A stretch of DNA of 64,000 nt, taken from Dulcicalothrix desertica PCC 7102 (GTDB lineage Bacteria > Cyanobacteriota > Cyanobacteriia > Cyanobacteriales > Nostocaceae). The notes under the pieces were generated by a model. It worked only from the letters and a program-made list of their open reading frames with translations, had not been told where the DNA came from and made no database searches. Below, one piece after another: positions 56,164 through 64,000 of this stretch. Every line of letters starts with the position of its first letter. Position 1 is the first letter of the stretch. Location: positions 243,894 through 307,893 of the forward strand of contig NZ_RSCL01000009.1 of the NCBI RefSeq assembly GCF_003991905.1, read 5' to 3'. Position numbers and translations under genes: made by a program.

Positions 56164-56829
56164 TTAACGGGCGCCGAAAAGAATAGTTCCCAATCTGACC
56201 ATTGTGGCGCCTGCTTTGATCCCAAGCTCATAATCACCCGACATTCCCATTGAAAGCTGCTCTATACATATATTTGACCAATTCTGAGCATTGATTTTTT
56301 CCGCTAATTCACGAGTTTGGTTAAACACCTCTAAAGTTTGTATTTCGTTCAAACCTAAAGGTGGAATTGTCATCAAACCTTGACATTGTAAACTTTTACA
56401 TTCGTTTAATAAAGGCAAATCTTCGAGCAGCTGGGGGATATCCCACCCAGCTTTGTTGGGGTCAGGAAGAATTTTGACTTGGAAACAAATGTGGGGATTG
56501 AGATTCATTGTAGAAGCGAGCTGGTTGAGACGTTGAGCAATCGTTACTGTATCAACAGAATGAATCCACTGAAATAGCTCCAGAGCTTTTTTGGCTTTAT
56601 TGCTTTGCAAACGACCAATGAAGTGCCAGGTGATATCTGGTAAATCGTGGAGTAAAGCTTGTTTTGCGGCAGCTTCTTGGATTCGACTTTCGCCAAAATC
56701 GCGAATTCCTGCGGTGTAAGCGATGCGAACTACCTCCGCAGGAACTGTCTTTGTAACAGCGATTAATCGAACCTGAGCGGGTAATTGAGAACGAATTTGG
56801 TTGATGCGGTCGTGGTATGGGTTGCTCAT
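56164..56829 (-). CDS. pipY: YggS-family pyridoxal-phosphate homeostasis protein (PipY)
   Basis: 221 residues, TIM-barrel fold binding PLP, with LIAVTKTVPAEVVRIAYTAGIRDFGESRIQEA (active-site Lys at about residue 26), WHFIGRLQSNKAKKAL, the SVDTVTIAQRL segment and the end MGMSGDYELGIKAGATMVRLGTILFG. It regulates PLP and amino-acid homeostasis. In cyanobacteria the gene is the second of the pipX-pipY pair; here a gap of only about 50 bases separates it from pipX, supporting cotranscription. All typical motifs are intact. Confidence 0.95.
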   Translation of the reverse strand: MSNPYHDRINQIRSQLPAQVRLIAVTKTVPAEVVRIAYTAGIRDFGESRIQEAAAKQALLHDLPDITWHFIGRLQSNKAKKALELFQWIHSVDTVTIAQRLNQLASTMNLNPHICFQVKILPDPNKAGWDIPQLLEDLPLLNECKSLQCQGLMTIPPLGLNEIQTLEVFNQTRELAEKINAQNWSNICIEQLSMGMSGDYELGIKAGATMVRLGTILFGAR

Positions 56830-56879
56830 ATGCGCGCGGTTTGGGTGGCGAAGAGCGCGTCTGTTTTAATTAGTGGATG

Positions 56880-57158
56880 TTAATTAAAAGTGCGCTGGAA
56901 AACACTTTGAAGCTGATTGTATTCTTCTGAGGCGCCAGAACGGCGTAGGGAACGCAGGCGATTTTCGAGCATCATCCGTGCTTCCGTGCGTCCGATAGAC
57001 TGGAACTTCATATTTTTGGCTTCGACAGTCACTATAAAGAATAGACGCTGTGCGTAAAGGGTTGTGAAAAGCTCTTGGTTATCATCCACCAAGCTTATTC
57101 GGTAGAGTAAACCCCAAGTTGGATGATTTATATAAGTTTCTGAGCTATCTGAGTTCAT
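56880..57158 (-). CDS. pipX: PII-interacting protein PipX
   Basis: 92 residues. The Tudor-like N-terminal domain reads YINHPTWGLLYRISLVDDNQELFTTLYAQRLFFIV, and the two C-terminal helices carry GRTEARMMLENRLRSLRRSGASEEYNQLQSVFQRTF. PipX binds PII when 2-oxoglutarate is low and coactivates NtcA when it is high, linking nitrogen status to transcription. Specific to cyanobacteria, so it supports the organism assignment. First gene of the minus-strand block with pipY, sepF, proC. The length and both domains are normal. Confidence 0.96.
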   Translation of the reverse strand: MNSDSSETYINHPTWGLLYRISLVDDNQELFTTLYAQRLFFIVTVEAKNMKFQSIGRTEARMMLENRLRSLRRSGASEEYNQLQSVFQRTFN

Positions 57159-57299
57159 CTAGTGCTGTTACTTCTTTTTTGTACATATAACCTTTTCTCT
57201 ACTAATAACGAAAATTCAGCCTAATTATTACCATATTTCGCTGGAAGATTTGCTTAAAATCATATAATTGCGAATTGATAACTGCAAACTGAGAATTGT

Positions 57300-57701
57300 T
57301 TATGTTCCTGGCGCCACAAAAATGGCGGTAGCGGTAGCATAATCTCCATCATGGCTTAAACTAAGTTGACAATTGTTATCTAGCTCCCCTGAAGCAGTGA
57401 CAATAGCTTCCGCTTTGTTGTGGAATACAACAAATGGGACACCAGAAGAATGGCGGCAAATTTCTACATCAGTATATCCAATTCCTCGCCATCCTGTGCC
57501 TAAAGCTTTAACAACCGCTTCTTTAGCTGCCCAGCGTCCAGCAAGTTTATTTATTGCCATGCGAGTAAGTTCATTACTAACTCCACAGTGCTGCTGTTCG
57601 TTGGGTGTGTATACACGTTGCAAGAAGCGATTACCAAAGCGTGTTATTAGTACTTGTATTCTGGGTATGTAGACTATATCTGTCCCGACTCGGATGTTCA
57701 T
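57300..57701 (-). CDS. acpS: holo-[acyl-carrier-protein] synthase
   Basis: 133 residues. Transfers 4'-phosphopantetheine from CoA to acyl carrier protein. Motifs: VGTDIVYIPRIQVL (Asp at residue 8 binds Mg2+), LAGRWAAKEAVVKALGTGW (Glu-Lys pair about 60-65), SGVPFVV, and LSLSHDGDYATATAIFV. Trimeric AcpS type. Its upstream sequence is GC-richer and contains the 17-base repeat block downstream of pabB in the opposite part. No direct partner gene. Confidence 0.93.
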   Translation of the reverse strand: MNIRVGTDIVYIPRIQVLITRFGNRFLQRVYTPNEQQHCGVSNELTRMAINKLAGRWAAKEAVVKALGTGWRGIGYTDVEICRHSSGVPFVVFHNKAEAIVTASGELDNNCQLSLSHDGDYATATAIFVAPGT

Positions 57702-57806
57702 GTGTGGTTTTGGGCCTTGGATGGGAGGGGATGGGTCTTGGGAAGAGGGCGGGTTTACGAGATATTAAACTACGTTTTAGGTTATCTGTTAACCCGCCCT
57801 TACAAG

Positions 57807-57891
57807 ATGTGTGGTGCTGTAGGATGTGTGGTGCTGTAGGATGTGTGGTGCTGTAGGATGTGTGGTGCTGTAGGATGTGTGGTGCTATAGG
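57807..57891. repeat. 17-base tandem repeat, five copies
   Basis: ATGTGTGGTGCTGTAGG five times head to tail (last copy with one change, CTATAGG). The end of the pabB-like gene, including its stop codon, lies in the last copy. Confidence 0.95.
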
Positions 57892-59297
57892 ATACGTAGG
57901 GCAGCTAGTTGAGCTTCGGCTTTTTGTAGTGATTCATACCATTCGCGTTCTGGGTCACTATCTGCGACAATTCCGGCACCAACTTGTCCCCAGACAGTAT
58001 TATTATTACCGTTGGGCGCCACGAGTAAAGTTCTGATTAAAATATTCAAATCTAAATAACCTCGCCAGTCAATGTAACCACAGGAACCATAAAATAAACT
58101 GCGACGTACTGGCTCGATTTCTTCGATAATTTCCATGCAGCGAATTTTAGGACACCCCGTAATCGTACCACCTGGAAACATGGCGCCGATTAAATCGATA
58201 GCATTTAATTCTGGTTTTAAAATTCCCACCACATTACTCACTAAGTGCATAACATGACTATACCGCTCAATAGTCAATAGCTCGTCAACTTTTACGCTTC
58301 CCCACTTGCAAACTCTCCCCAAGTCATTACGCTCCAAGTCAACCAGCATGATATGCTCTGCCAGTTCTTTTGCACTAGTTAGTAGCTCGTGAGCAAGTAG
58401 CTCGTCATGTTCTGGAGTAGTACCACGTCTACGTGTTCCAGCAATAGGACGTGTGGAGACGCAATTAATTGCGTCTTTACATGTCGTGTCTTTACATGTC
58501 GCGTCTTTACATGTGGATTCAATGAGTCTTTCAGGAGAGCAGCTAACAACTTCTCCCCAAGGTGTTTTATAGTAGCAAGCAAAAGGGGAAGGATTAATTT
58601 TTTGTAGCGTTTGGTAAACATCCCACCCAGAAGCACTAATTTCTGTAGTAAAACGCAGTGATAAATTAGCTTGAAAAATATCACCTGCTTGAATATACTT
58701 TTTAGCTTGTTGTACCGCAGCTTCATATTCTTCTTGGGAAGATAAAGTATAAAGCTTTGTTGTCACAGAATTTTTATTATCTACTGGATGTATTTTGTGT
58801 TCTAGTTGTGCTTCCATATCATATACATGACTAAGCTCAGTTGAAAACAGCCAGAGTACTTGCTCAATATGGTCTAATACAGCAAAGCTTTCAGGTTCAT
58901 ACCAATACGCAACCGGAAACGGCAATGAGTCATATTTATGATAAGGCAACTTTTCAATTTCCCACGCTACGTCATAACCTAACCAACCTAACCAACCACC
59001 TGTAAAAGGAAGAGATGGAGCAGACGCTGGTATAAAATCTACTTCTTGTTGTAATTGTCGCAAAAAAGGTAAAATTTCTCCTAACTGGGGTGTCCACATT
59101 TGTAGCTGTCCCTCAACAACTCGTGGGGCGCCTGCACAAATTGAATACCGTGCTAATTTTTGATTATCATTATCATTGCCATTCAGATAAGGACTTTCAA
59201 GTAGCGTCGCAAAAGTATGATTAGAGAACAAAGCGGCAAAAATATTTGAACCAGTGCGATTTTTGAGTGGTTGTGAGTGCCAGTACCGAGTTGTCAT
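57885..59297 (-). CDS. pabB: chorismate-binding enzyme (PabB / TrpE-like), with repeat-derived insertion
   Basis: 470 residues from ATG 59297 (MTTRYWHSQPLKNRTGSNIFA); an in-frame TTG at 59348 would add 17 residues unlike the family. The C-terminal chorismate-binding domain is complete: QAGDIFQANLSLRF, STRPIAGTRRRGTTPEHDE, DLERNDLGRVCKWGSV, MFPGGTITGCPKIRCMEIIEEIEP and the end WYESLQKAEAQLAAL. Most likely 4-amino-4-deoxychorismate synthase component I (folate) rather than anthranilate synthase. Between SPERLI and STRPIAG lies ESTCKDATCKDTTCKDAINCV, three near-identical TCKD-A/T units plus a tail encoded by a GTAGAGACG-type repeat. The stop codon is inside a 17-base tandem repeat. Confidence 0.9.
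   Translation of the reverse strand: MTTRYWHSQPLKNRTGSNIFAALFSNHTFATLLESPYLNGNDNDNQKLARYSICAGAPRVVEGQLQMWTPQLGEILPFLRQLQQEVDFIPASAPSLPFTGGWLGWLGYDVAWEIEKLPYHKYDSLPFPVAYWYEPESFAVLDHIEQVLWLFSTELSHVYDMEAQLEHKIHPVDNKNSVTTKLYTLSSQEEYEAAVQQAKKYIQAGDIFQANLSLRFTTEISASGWDVYQTLQKINPSPFACYYKTPWGEVVSCSPERLIESTCKDATCKDTTCKDAINCVSTRPIAGTRRRGTTPEHDELLAHELLTSAKELAEHIMLVDLERNDLGRVCKWGSVKVDELLTIERYSHVMHLVSNVVGILKPELNAIDLIGAMFPGGTITGCPKIRCMEIIEEIEPVRRSLFYGSCGYIDWRGYLDLNILIRTLLVAPNGNNNTVWGQVGAGIVADSDPEREWYESLQKAEAQLAALRIL
58453..58510. repeat. GTGGAGACGCAATTAATTGC palindrome with 15-base tandem copies, inside pabB
   Basis: Palindrome 58453-58480 followed by two 15-base units (ATGTCGTGTCTTTAC, ATGTCGCGTCTTTAC). 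Length is a multiple of three, so the reading frame survives. Confidence 0.9.
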
Positions 59298-59425
59298 GCT
59301 TGTGTTAGGGGGGAAAGGAGAAAGGTTTGTTGCATTTTTAGTAACCAATCACCGAAAGGTGGAATATAGATAGTACAACAATTAGAGTTCCTCGCCAGAA
59401 TAGTGTAATTCTCTCCAATTGGTGA

Positions 59426-60580
59426 ATGGGTATGAGTCGTCCTAACAACAACGCTAACAGTATTTTTAATCACACTTCTAAATTTCCGAACAAATTACCT
59501 GACTTTAGTGAGTTCGGTTATGCTGTTGAATGTGTATTAGGACAAAACCTGAGTGGTGGTAGAGTCACCTACAAAGCCAAAACAGATTCGCAGTATGTAG
59601 TTATTAAACAATTTCAATTTGCCACAGTAGGCGCCAGTTGGTCAGGTTTTGCTGCATTTGAACAAGAAATTAATTTACTGCAACACCTAGACCATCCGCA
59701 AATACCCAAATATCTTGACTGTTTTGAGACAGAAAAAGGTTTTTGCTTAGTCCAAGAGTATATTAATGCTTCTAGTTTAGCTGTATGGATGTTATCTCCC
59801 CAACAGTCATTCTCAATTTTAGATAATGCTTTTAGAGTAGCTTCAGGTGTGTTAGAGATATTAACATACTTACAAGAGCAGGCGCCGTCAATAATTCATC
59901 GCGATATTAAACCTGAGAATATATTAATAGATGAATCGAGTGTATATCTAGTTGATTTTGGATTGGCGCGGATGAGTGGGGAAGAAATGGGCGCCAGTAC
60001 AACGGTGAAAGGTACACTAGGGTTTATGCCACCGGAGCAAATATTAGGCAGGTCATTGACAACAGCATCAGACTTATATAGTTTGGGTGCAACGTTAATA
60101 TGCTTGTTAACACAAACACCATCCAGTCAAGTTGGAAATTTAATAGACGATTCGTTTCGTTTTAAAATTCATCAAATATTGCCAGAACTGAACTTGTACT
60201 GGGTTGACTGGTTAGAAAAAATGGTTGCACCCAATCAAGAACAAAGATTTCTCGATGCTGCAACCGCTTTAAGAGCATTATTGGCAATTAATAATACAAG
60301 TAGTTCGATTCGTACTCATAAAGTAAATTATAAATACCCGTTGGCGGTTGGATTGAGTTTAAGTGCATTAAGTTTAGGTTTATTGAGTGCTTTTACATTA
60401 CACACAATACAACCGCAACCTTTACCGCTACAAGTTCCGAATAAACCACTTATTAAGCCTGGTAAAAAACTACACTTACCAAAACACTTCAAAAAAGTGC
60501 ATCAATGTTTTGACTGTAGATATAGAACTGCCGATTTACGTGAAGAAGACTTAAGAGATATGAAATTAGATTCCCCTTAA
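59426..60580 (+). CDS. membrane-anchored Ser/Thr protein kinase
   Basis: 384 residues. Hanks-type kinase domain with glycine-loop VLGQNLSGGRVTYKAK, VAIK-equivalent YVVIKQFQF, catalytic loop IIHRDIKPENILIDES (about 160), metal-binding VYLVDFGLARMSG and activation segment KGTLGFMPPEQILG. A single membrane helix follows at about 297-320, then a Pro-rich stretch and a short C-terminal end with pentapeptide-like ADLREEDLRDMKL, which looks like the beginning of a pentapeptide repeat domain cut short. Role unknown; such kinases are numerous in filamentous cyanobacteria. Target not inferable. Confidence 0.92.
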   Translation: MGMSRPNNNANSIFNHTSKFPNKLPDFSEFGYAVECVLGQNLSGGRVTYKAKTDSQYVVIKQFQFATVGASWSGFAAFEQEINLLQHLDHPQIPKYLDCFETEKGFCLVQEYINASSLAVWMLSPQQSFSILDNAFRVASGVLEILTYLQEQAPSIIHRDIKPENILIDESSVYLVDFGLARMSGEEMGASTTVKGTLGFMPPEQILGRSLTTASDLYSLGATLICLLTQTPSSQVGNLIDDSFRFKIHQILPELNLYWVDWLEKMVAPNQEQRFLDAATALRALLAINNTSSSIRTHKVNYKYPLAVGLSLSALSLGLLSAFTLHTIQPQPLPLQVPNKPLIKPGKKLHLPKHFKKVHQCFDCRYRTADLREEDLRDMKLDSP

Positions 60581-60582
60581 CC

Positions 60583-61548
60583 TTAATTAACATCATTACC
60601 ATAAACAATTCTGGCGCCCCAAAATAGTATAAGTAACATAATTGCCAACCAGTCGCGTGGTTTGAGTTTAAAATCGTGCCATTGAACACGGTGCTGGTTG
60701 GGACTTGTGAAACCACGTACTGTAATGGCACTTGCCATTTGTTCTGCACGCAAAAACAAATTATCAAATAATCGTTCTGTAACTGTCAGCCAAATTTTAG
60801 CAGCACCTTTGAATCCGATTTTCTTCCAATTGATAGCGCGTGTCATTATCGCTCGGATTAAATTCTGTATTTCTTCTAGCACTAAAGGTATAAATCGCAA
60901 CGACAGAGTTAACGTTAAAGTCACTTCTGTGATTGGTAATTTAAACATTTTTAACGGCTGCATCAAATCTTCTAAAGCAGCAGTGATTTCTTCCGGCGCC
61001 GTTGTAATTAAGTATAGATTACTACTATATAAAACAGTAAATAGAATAGTGCTAATTCTGATAGCTAAATCAAGTGAACGACGAGTAACTTTAAAAACAC
61101 CGCGTTCAAATAAAACATATGTATATTTTTTACTACTAGTTTGATTAGATGTAGTAGGAGTAGGAGTAGAAGTAGATATAGAAGGAGTTTGTGTAGGTGT
61201 AGGTGTGGGTTGAGATTGTGTAACAACCTGATATTCAGGTAAACGGGGTTGATAATGTAAACCGAGTCCATCGGGAGTAAAACATCCAATCACAAACACA
61301 AAAAACGTTAAAAACAACAACCCTGCCATTTGTTGAGGTTGTTGCCAAATGCGTCGAGGAATACCAGATAGTAAAGTAGTCAATACTAAAAGTACCACCA
61401 ACAACAGGCGCCATTCATTATTAGCGAAAGTGTAAGTAGTCAAAAAACTCATCAACCAAAAAATCTTGACACGGGGGTCAATCTTATGTAACCAGGTTTG
61501 CGGTTGTTCGAGATAAAGACCAAGCGGTAAAGAGCGAAGTAAATCCAT
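60583..61548 (-). CDS. energy-coupling factor transporter membrane subunit (EcfT/CbiQ)
   Basis: 321 residues. The first part is hydrophobic (about 28-95), then a low-complexity insert of Thr/Pro (TPTPTQTPSISTSTPTPTTS) at about 115-140 that is not part of the core, followed by further helices and a cytoplasmic coupling stretch with the two Ala-Arg-type motifs, here IRAIMTRAINW and SAITVRGFTSP. EcfT connects ECF ATPases to a vitamin- or metal-binding S component. Neither ATPase nor S component is adjacent. The RNA start is directly preceded by GTGCTGAGT-type repeats. Confidence 0.88.
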   Translation of the reverse strand: MDLLRSLPLGLYLEQPQTWLHKIDPRVKIFWLMSFLTTYTFANNEWRLLLVVLLVLTTLLSGIPRRIWQQPQQMAGLLFLTFFVFVIGCFTPDGLGLHYQPRLPEYQVVTQSQPTPTPTQTPSISTSTPTPTTSNQTSSKKYTYVLFERGVFKVTRRSLDLAIRISTILFTVLYSSNLYLITTAPEEITAALEDLMQPLKMFKLPITEVTLTLTLSLRFIPLVLEEIQNLIRAIMTRAINWKKIGFKGAAKIWLTVTERLFDNLFLRAEQMASAITVRGFTSPNQHRVQWHDFKLKPRDWLAIMLLILFWGARIVYGNDVN

Positions 61549-61552
61549 TTTT

Positions 61553-61730
61553 TAGTAGAAAGTGCTGAGTGCTGAGTGCTTAGTAAAAGAGTGCTTAGTA
61601 AAAGAGTTTTGCTGTATAAGTAGTAGCACATTATCTTCAAATATTTCATCACTTATCTTTTACTCTTTACTCTCCACTCTTCTCCCCATACTCAGCACGA
61701 GCGCACTTTCTACTCAGCACTCTTTACTAC
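61553..61730. repeat. GTGCTGAGT-type repeats between ecfT-like and der genes
   Basis: AGTGCTGAGTGCTGAGTGCT and GTAAAAGAGTGCTTAGTAAA near the left; CTCAGCACGAGCGCACTTTC and ACTCAGCACTCTTTACTAC at the right. The der stop codon (TAG at 61727) touches the last unit. Confidence 0.8.
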
Positions 61731-63094
61731 ACTCGCGTTGCACGGTTTGTGGTAATAACGCTGCCTTCTGCGTCGCGAACTTTCTTACTGCGCCATAGTA
61801 TTCTTATAGGTGTACCTTTGAAACCTAGTTGTTGACGGAATTGACGCTCGATGTAGCGACGATAGTTATCGTTGAAACGCTTGGACTCGTTGACGAATAA
61901 GGCAATTGTTGGCGGCGCCGTTGTTACTTGGGTGCCATAATAGATTTTACCTTGCCTACCACCGCGACTAACTGGGGGTGAATGCCAGTGTACTGCGTCT
62001 TCGAGAACTTCGTTGATAACAGATGTACTAACACGGCGCCGATGTGACTCAACGCTGCTGGTGACTAGTTCTAAGATTTTTTCAACACGCTGTCCGGTTT
62101 GAGCGCTGACAAAGATTGTGTCTGCCCACTCGGTAAAATGTAATCGTTCTTCAAGCGCTTTCTGATAGTCGTAAATTGTATGGGAGTCTTTTTCAATTGC
62201 GTCCCATTTATTTACAACAATAATACACGCGCGTCCTTCGTCAACGATTCGTCCCGCTAGTTTTTGGTCTTGGTCGGTGACTCCATCCAGTGCGTCTATT
62301 ACTAATAACACTACATCCGAACGTCGAATAGCTTTGAATGCACGGTTAATACTAAAGAATTCTGTACCATATTCGATACTTTTCTTTCTGCGAATTCCTG
62401 CGGTATCGATAAGACGATATTTGTGCCCGTCACGTTCAATGAATGTATCAATTGCATCGCGGGTTGTACCGGAAATGGGACTAACGATGGCGCGTTCTTC
62501 ACCAACGAATGCGTTTAATAGACTTGATTTACCGACATTTGGGCGCCCGACAATCGCAATTTTGATTTCTTCGTTTTCTGGTATATCTTGTACCATCGGT
62601 AAATGGTTGATTAACTCGTCGAGTAAATCACCTGTACCACTACCGTGAATAGCAGAAATAGGATATGGTTCACCGAGTCCCAATGACCAAAACTCAGCAG
62701 CTTGCATTAAACCTTGTTCGGGAGATTCGCATTTATTGACTGCAAGCAAGACGGGAACTTTTTGAACTCGCAACCAAGAGGCAATTTCTTCATCAGAAGA
62801 ATTTGGCCCTGTTTGTCCATCGACTAAAAGAATAGCAGCACTTGCTTCAGAGAGTGCCGTCATCGCTTGCTGGCGAATAAACGGTAAAAATTCGGTATCA
62901 TCGTTGAATATCAAACCACCTGTATCAACGACTGTAAACTCTCTATCACGCCAAAACGCTTTTAAGTAGGTTCTGTCACGTGTCACACCTGGTTCATCGT
63001 GAACTATAGCAGTTTGTTCACCAGCGAGACGATTTACAAAAGTTGACTTGCCCACATTGGGGCGCCCGATAATAGCAACAACAGGTAAACTCAT
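61727..63094 (-). CDS. der: ribosome-associated GTPase Der (EngA)
   Basis: 455 residues with two adjacent GTPase domains and a C-terminal KH-like domain: first [17 protein letters not shown] (10-26), [14 protein letters not shown]; second [17 protein letters not shown] (about 183), [29 protein letters not shown]; the end [15 protein letters not shown]. Der is needed for maturation of the 50S ribosomal subunit. All G1-G5 motifs are intact and the length is normal. A metallophosphoesterase gene starts divergently about 110 bases upstream. Confidence 0.97.
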   Translation of the reverse strand: MSLPVVAIIGRPNVGKSTFVNRLAGEQTAIVHDEPGVTRDRTYLKAFWRDREFTVVDTGGLIFNDDTEFLPFIRQQAMTALSEASAAILLVDGQTGPNSSDEEIASWLRVQKVPVLLAVNKCESPEQGLMQAAEFWSLGLGEPYPISAIHGSGTGDLLDELINHLPMVQDIPENEEIKIAIVGRPNVGKSSLLNAFVGEERAIVSPISGTTRDAIDTFIERDGHKYRLIDTAGIRRKKSIEYGTEFFSINRAFKAIRRSDVVLLVIDALDGVTDQDQKLAGRIVDEGRACIIVVNKWDAIEKDSHTIYDYQKALEERLHFTEWADTIFVSAQTGQRVEKILELVTSSVESHRRRVSTSVINEVLEDAVHWHSPPVSRGGRQGKIYYGTQVTTAPPTIALFVNESKRFNDNYRRYIERQFRQQLGFKGTPIRILWRSKKVRDAEGSVITTNRATRV

Positions 63095-63205
63095 AATAGT
63101 TTAGTTAGCTCCATCTAAAATATTTATATTTGACAGTTAAACGAATTCAAACTTAAAACAGTACAGGGTATATAAAAATAAGTCTAAAAGACTGGAGATT
63201 GAACC

Positions 63206-64000
63206 TTGATATACTATAAGCAACGCCGTTATACACGCCGAAGGGTATTTAGATTTATCAAGTCAGGCTTATTTATACTCGGAATATGTACCTTACTATA
63301 CGCTTACTTCATAGAACCAAACTGGATTGAGATTAAATCGCTACAATTAAGTCTTCCACACCTTCCACAAGAATTTAACGAATATAGAATTGTACAAATT
63401 AGTGATATCCATGTCAATCGATGGATGACTTCAGCACGTTTAAAGCGTATTTTTCGATTAGTCAATCAGCAAAACCCTGATTCAATAGTAATTACAGGTG
63501 ACTTGGTAACACATGAGCAACAACGCTTTATTCCTAAATTACAACAGACACTGGGTCTACTTACCGCAAAAGAGGGTAAATTTGGAGTGTTAGGGAATCA
63601 TGACTATGGCGCCAATCCCGAAGCGATTGCAAAAACAATGGCAGAAACTGGTGTCATCAATCTCAATAATACCTATTATATATTACAACGTGGAACAGCA
63701 AAATTGTATATAGCTGGAGTAGATGATGTTTGGGCAGGAAAAGCTAGGTTAGACTTAGTGCTACAAAACTTACCATTAAATGGCGCCGCAATATTACTAG
63801 CACACGAACCAGACTTTGGCGACACCAGCGCCGCAACCAACAGGTTTGATTTACAATTATCAGGACATTCCCACGCTGGACAAATACGCTTACCCTTTTT
63901 AAAACCACCTGTATTACCTGACTTAGGTAAAAAATATTACGCAGGACTCTATCAAATTGGTGGAATGAAATTATACACAAACCGAGGTGTAGGTATGACA
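63206..64000 (+). CDS. metallophosphoesterase (YkuE-like), truncated by the window edge
   Basis: 265 codons visible. N-terminal membrane anchor (SGLFILGICTLLYAYF at about 15-33), then the calcineurin-like phosphoesterase: VQISDIHVNRWMT (Asp-x-His), SIVITGDLVTHE, GVLGNHDYGA (Gly-Asn-His-Asp), LLAHEPDF and LSGHSHAGQIRLPFL. Together these make the two-metal site of the YkuE/YaeI branch, known to act on lipid head groups or teichoic-acid related substrates. The start is TTG at 63206, with stop TGA in frame just before and GGAG nine bases upstream. No in-frame ATG replaces it. Confidence 0.92.
   Translation, partial: MIYYKQRRYTRRRVFRFIKSGLFILGICTLLYAYFIEPNWIEIKSLQLSLPHLPQEFNEYRIVQISDIHVNRWMTSARLKRIFRLVNQQNPDSIVITGDLVTHEQQRFIPKLQQTLGLLTAKEGKFGVLGNHDYGANPEAIAKTMAETGVINLNNTYYILQRGTAKLYIAGVDDVWAGKARLDLVLQNLPLNGAAILLAHEPDFGDTSAATNRFDLQLSGHSHAGQIRLPFLKPPVLPDLGKKYYAGLYQIGGMKLYTNRGVGMT

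Noticed and set aside
57605-57856. Plus-strand open frames in the region after acpS and pabB
   Set aside because: They overlap acpS on the other strand and the 17-base repeat; low-complexity translation without family features.
57807-57891. 17-base tandem repeat as a CRISPR array
   Set aside because: Units adjoin with no spacers, and there are no cas genes.

Overview
The window looks like chromosomal DNA of a cyanobacterium, most likely a filamentous heterocyst-former (Nostocales). Seen directly: a magnesium-chelatase H-type subunit, PipX and PipY, SepF, a cyanobacterial RNase P RNA carrying a short tandem-repeat insertion of the kind known from heterocystous strains, a probable PatD (heterocyst frequency) protein, a class I photolyase, and many interspersed palindromic and short-tandem repeats. 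Base composition is moderately AT-rich. The usual cyanobacterial palindrome HIP1 (GCGATCGC) was not noticed anywhere. Instead the hexamer GGCGCC occurs roughly 130 times, about once every 480 bases, where only a few copies are expected by chance.

Layout. 1-10.4 kb: N-terminal part of FtsH, a small membrane protein, an AI-2E/UPF0118 family membrane protein, photolyase, Nudix hydrolase, a short-chain dehydrogenase, a class II glutamine amidotransferase, a Crp/Fnr regulator, FabG and a WecA/MraY-type glycosyltransferase. 10.5-21.3 kb: a CIRCE-controlled groEL without groES, CorA, a hypothetical, rnpB, rnc, a Gfo/Idh oxidoreductase, a sensor kinase, a RibD-C protein, a membrane hypothetical and a HicB-like protein. 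21.3-34.0 kb: a ChlH-type protein, a BrnT/BrnA toxin-antitoxin pair, AraC and ArsR-type regulators, thioredoxin, and a bifunctional RelA/SpoT. 34-49.8 kb: probable PatD, a Panacea-domain antitoxin relic with its partner gene, a double-ATPase peptide ABC protein, Uma2, PhoD, a lipid kinase, a PD-(D/E)XK protein, a zinc-ribbon DEAH helicase with two divergent hypotheticals, an ATP-grasp protein, a YqaE/Pmp3 peptide and SUI1/YciH. 49.8-64 kb: UbiD, a BrxL remnant, tRNA-Val, DUF2227, MazG, the proC-sepF-pipY-pipX block, AcpS, PabB/TrpE-like, a Ser/Thr kinase, EcfT, Der and a truncated metallophosphoesterase.

Two themes stand out. First, decay of accessory genes. There are relics of a BREX BrxL, an AAA ATPase coupled to a TOPRIM-like DUF3226 protein (an OLD-like defence pair), a Panacea antitoxin with an in-frame amber codon, an old yellow enzyme, and a Ser/Thr kinase tail. 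Second, repeats intrude on genes. Members of several interspersed families sit in frame inside the ChlH-type gene (three times) and the pabB-like gene, supply or abut stop codons of the photolyase, Nudix, helicase, FabG, glycosyltransferase and MmcB-like genes, lie inside RNase P RNA, and mark the point where the AAA ATPase loses its start.

No complete, clearly novel system was proven. The best candidates for follow-up are the GGCGCC replacement of HIP1, the repeat-derived peptides in essential-type enzymes, the Panacea/toxin pair with a stopped antitoxin, and the helicase / dead-MmcB-like neighbourhood at 43-47.5 kb.
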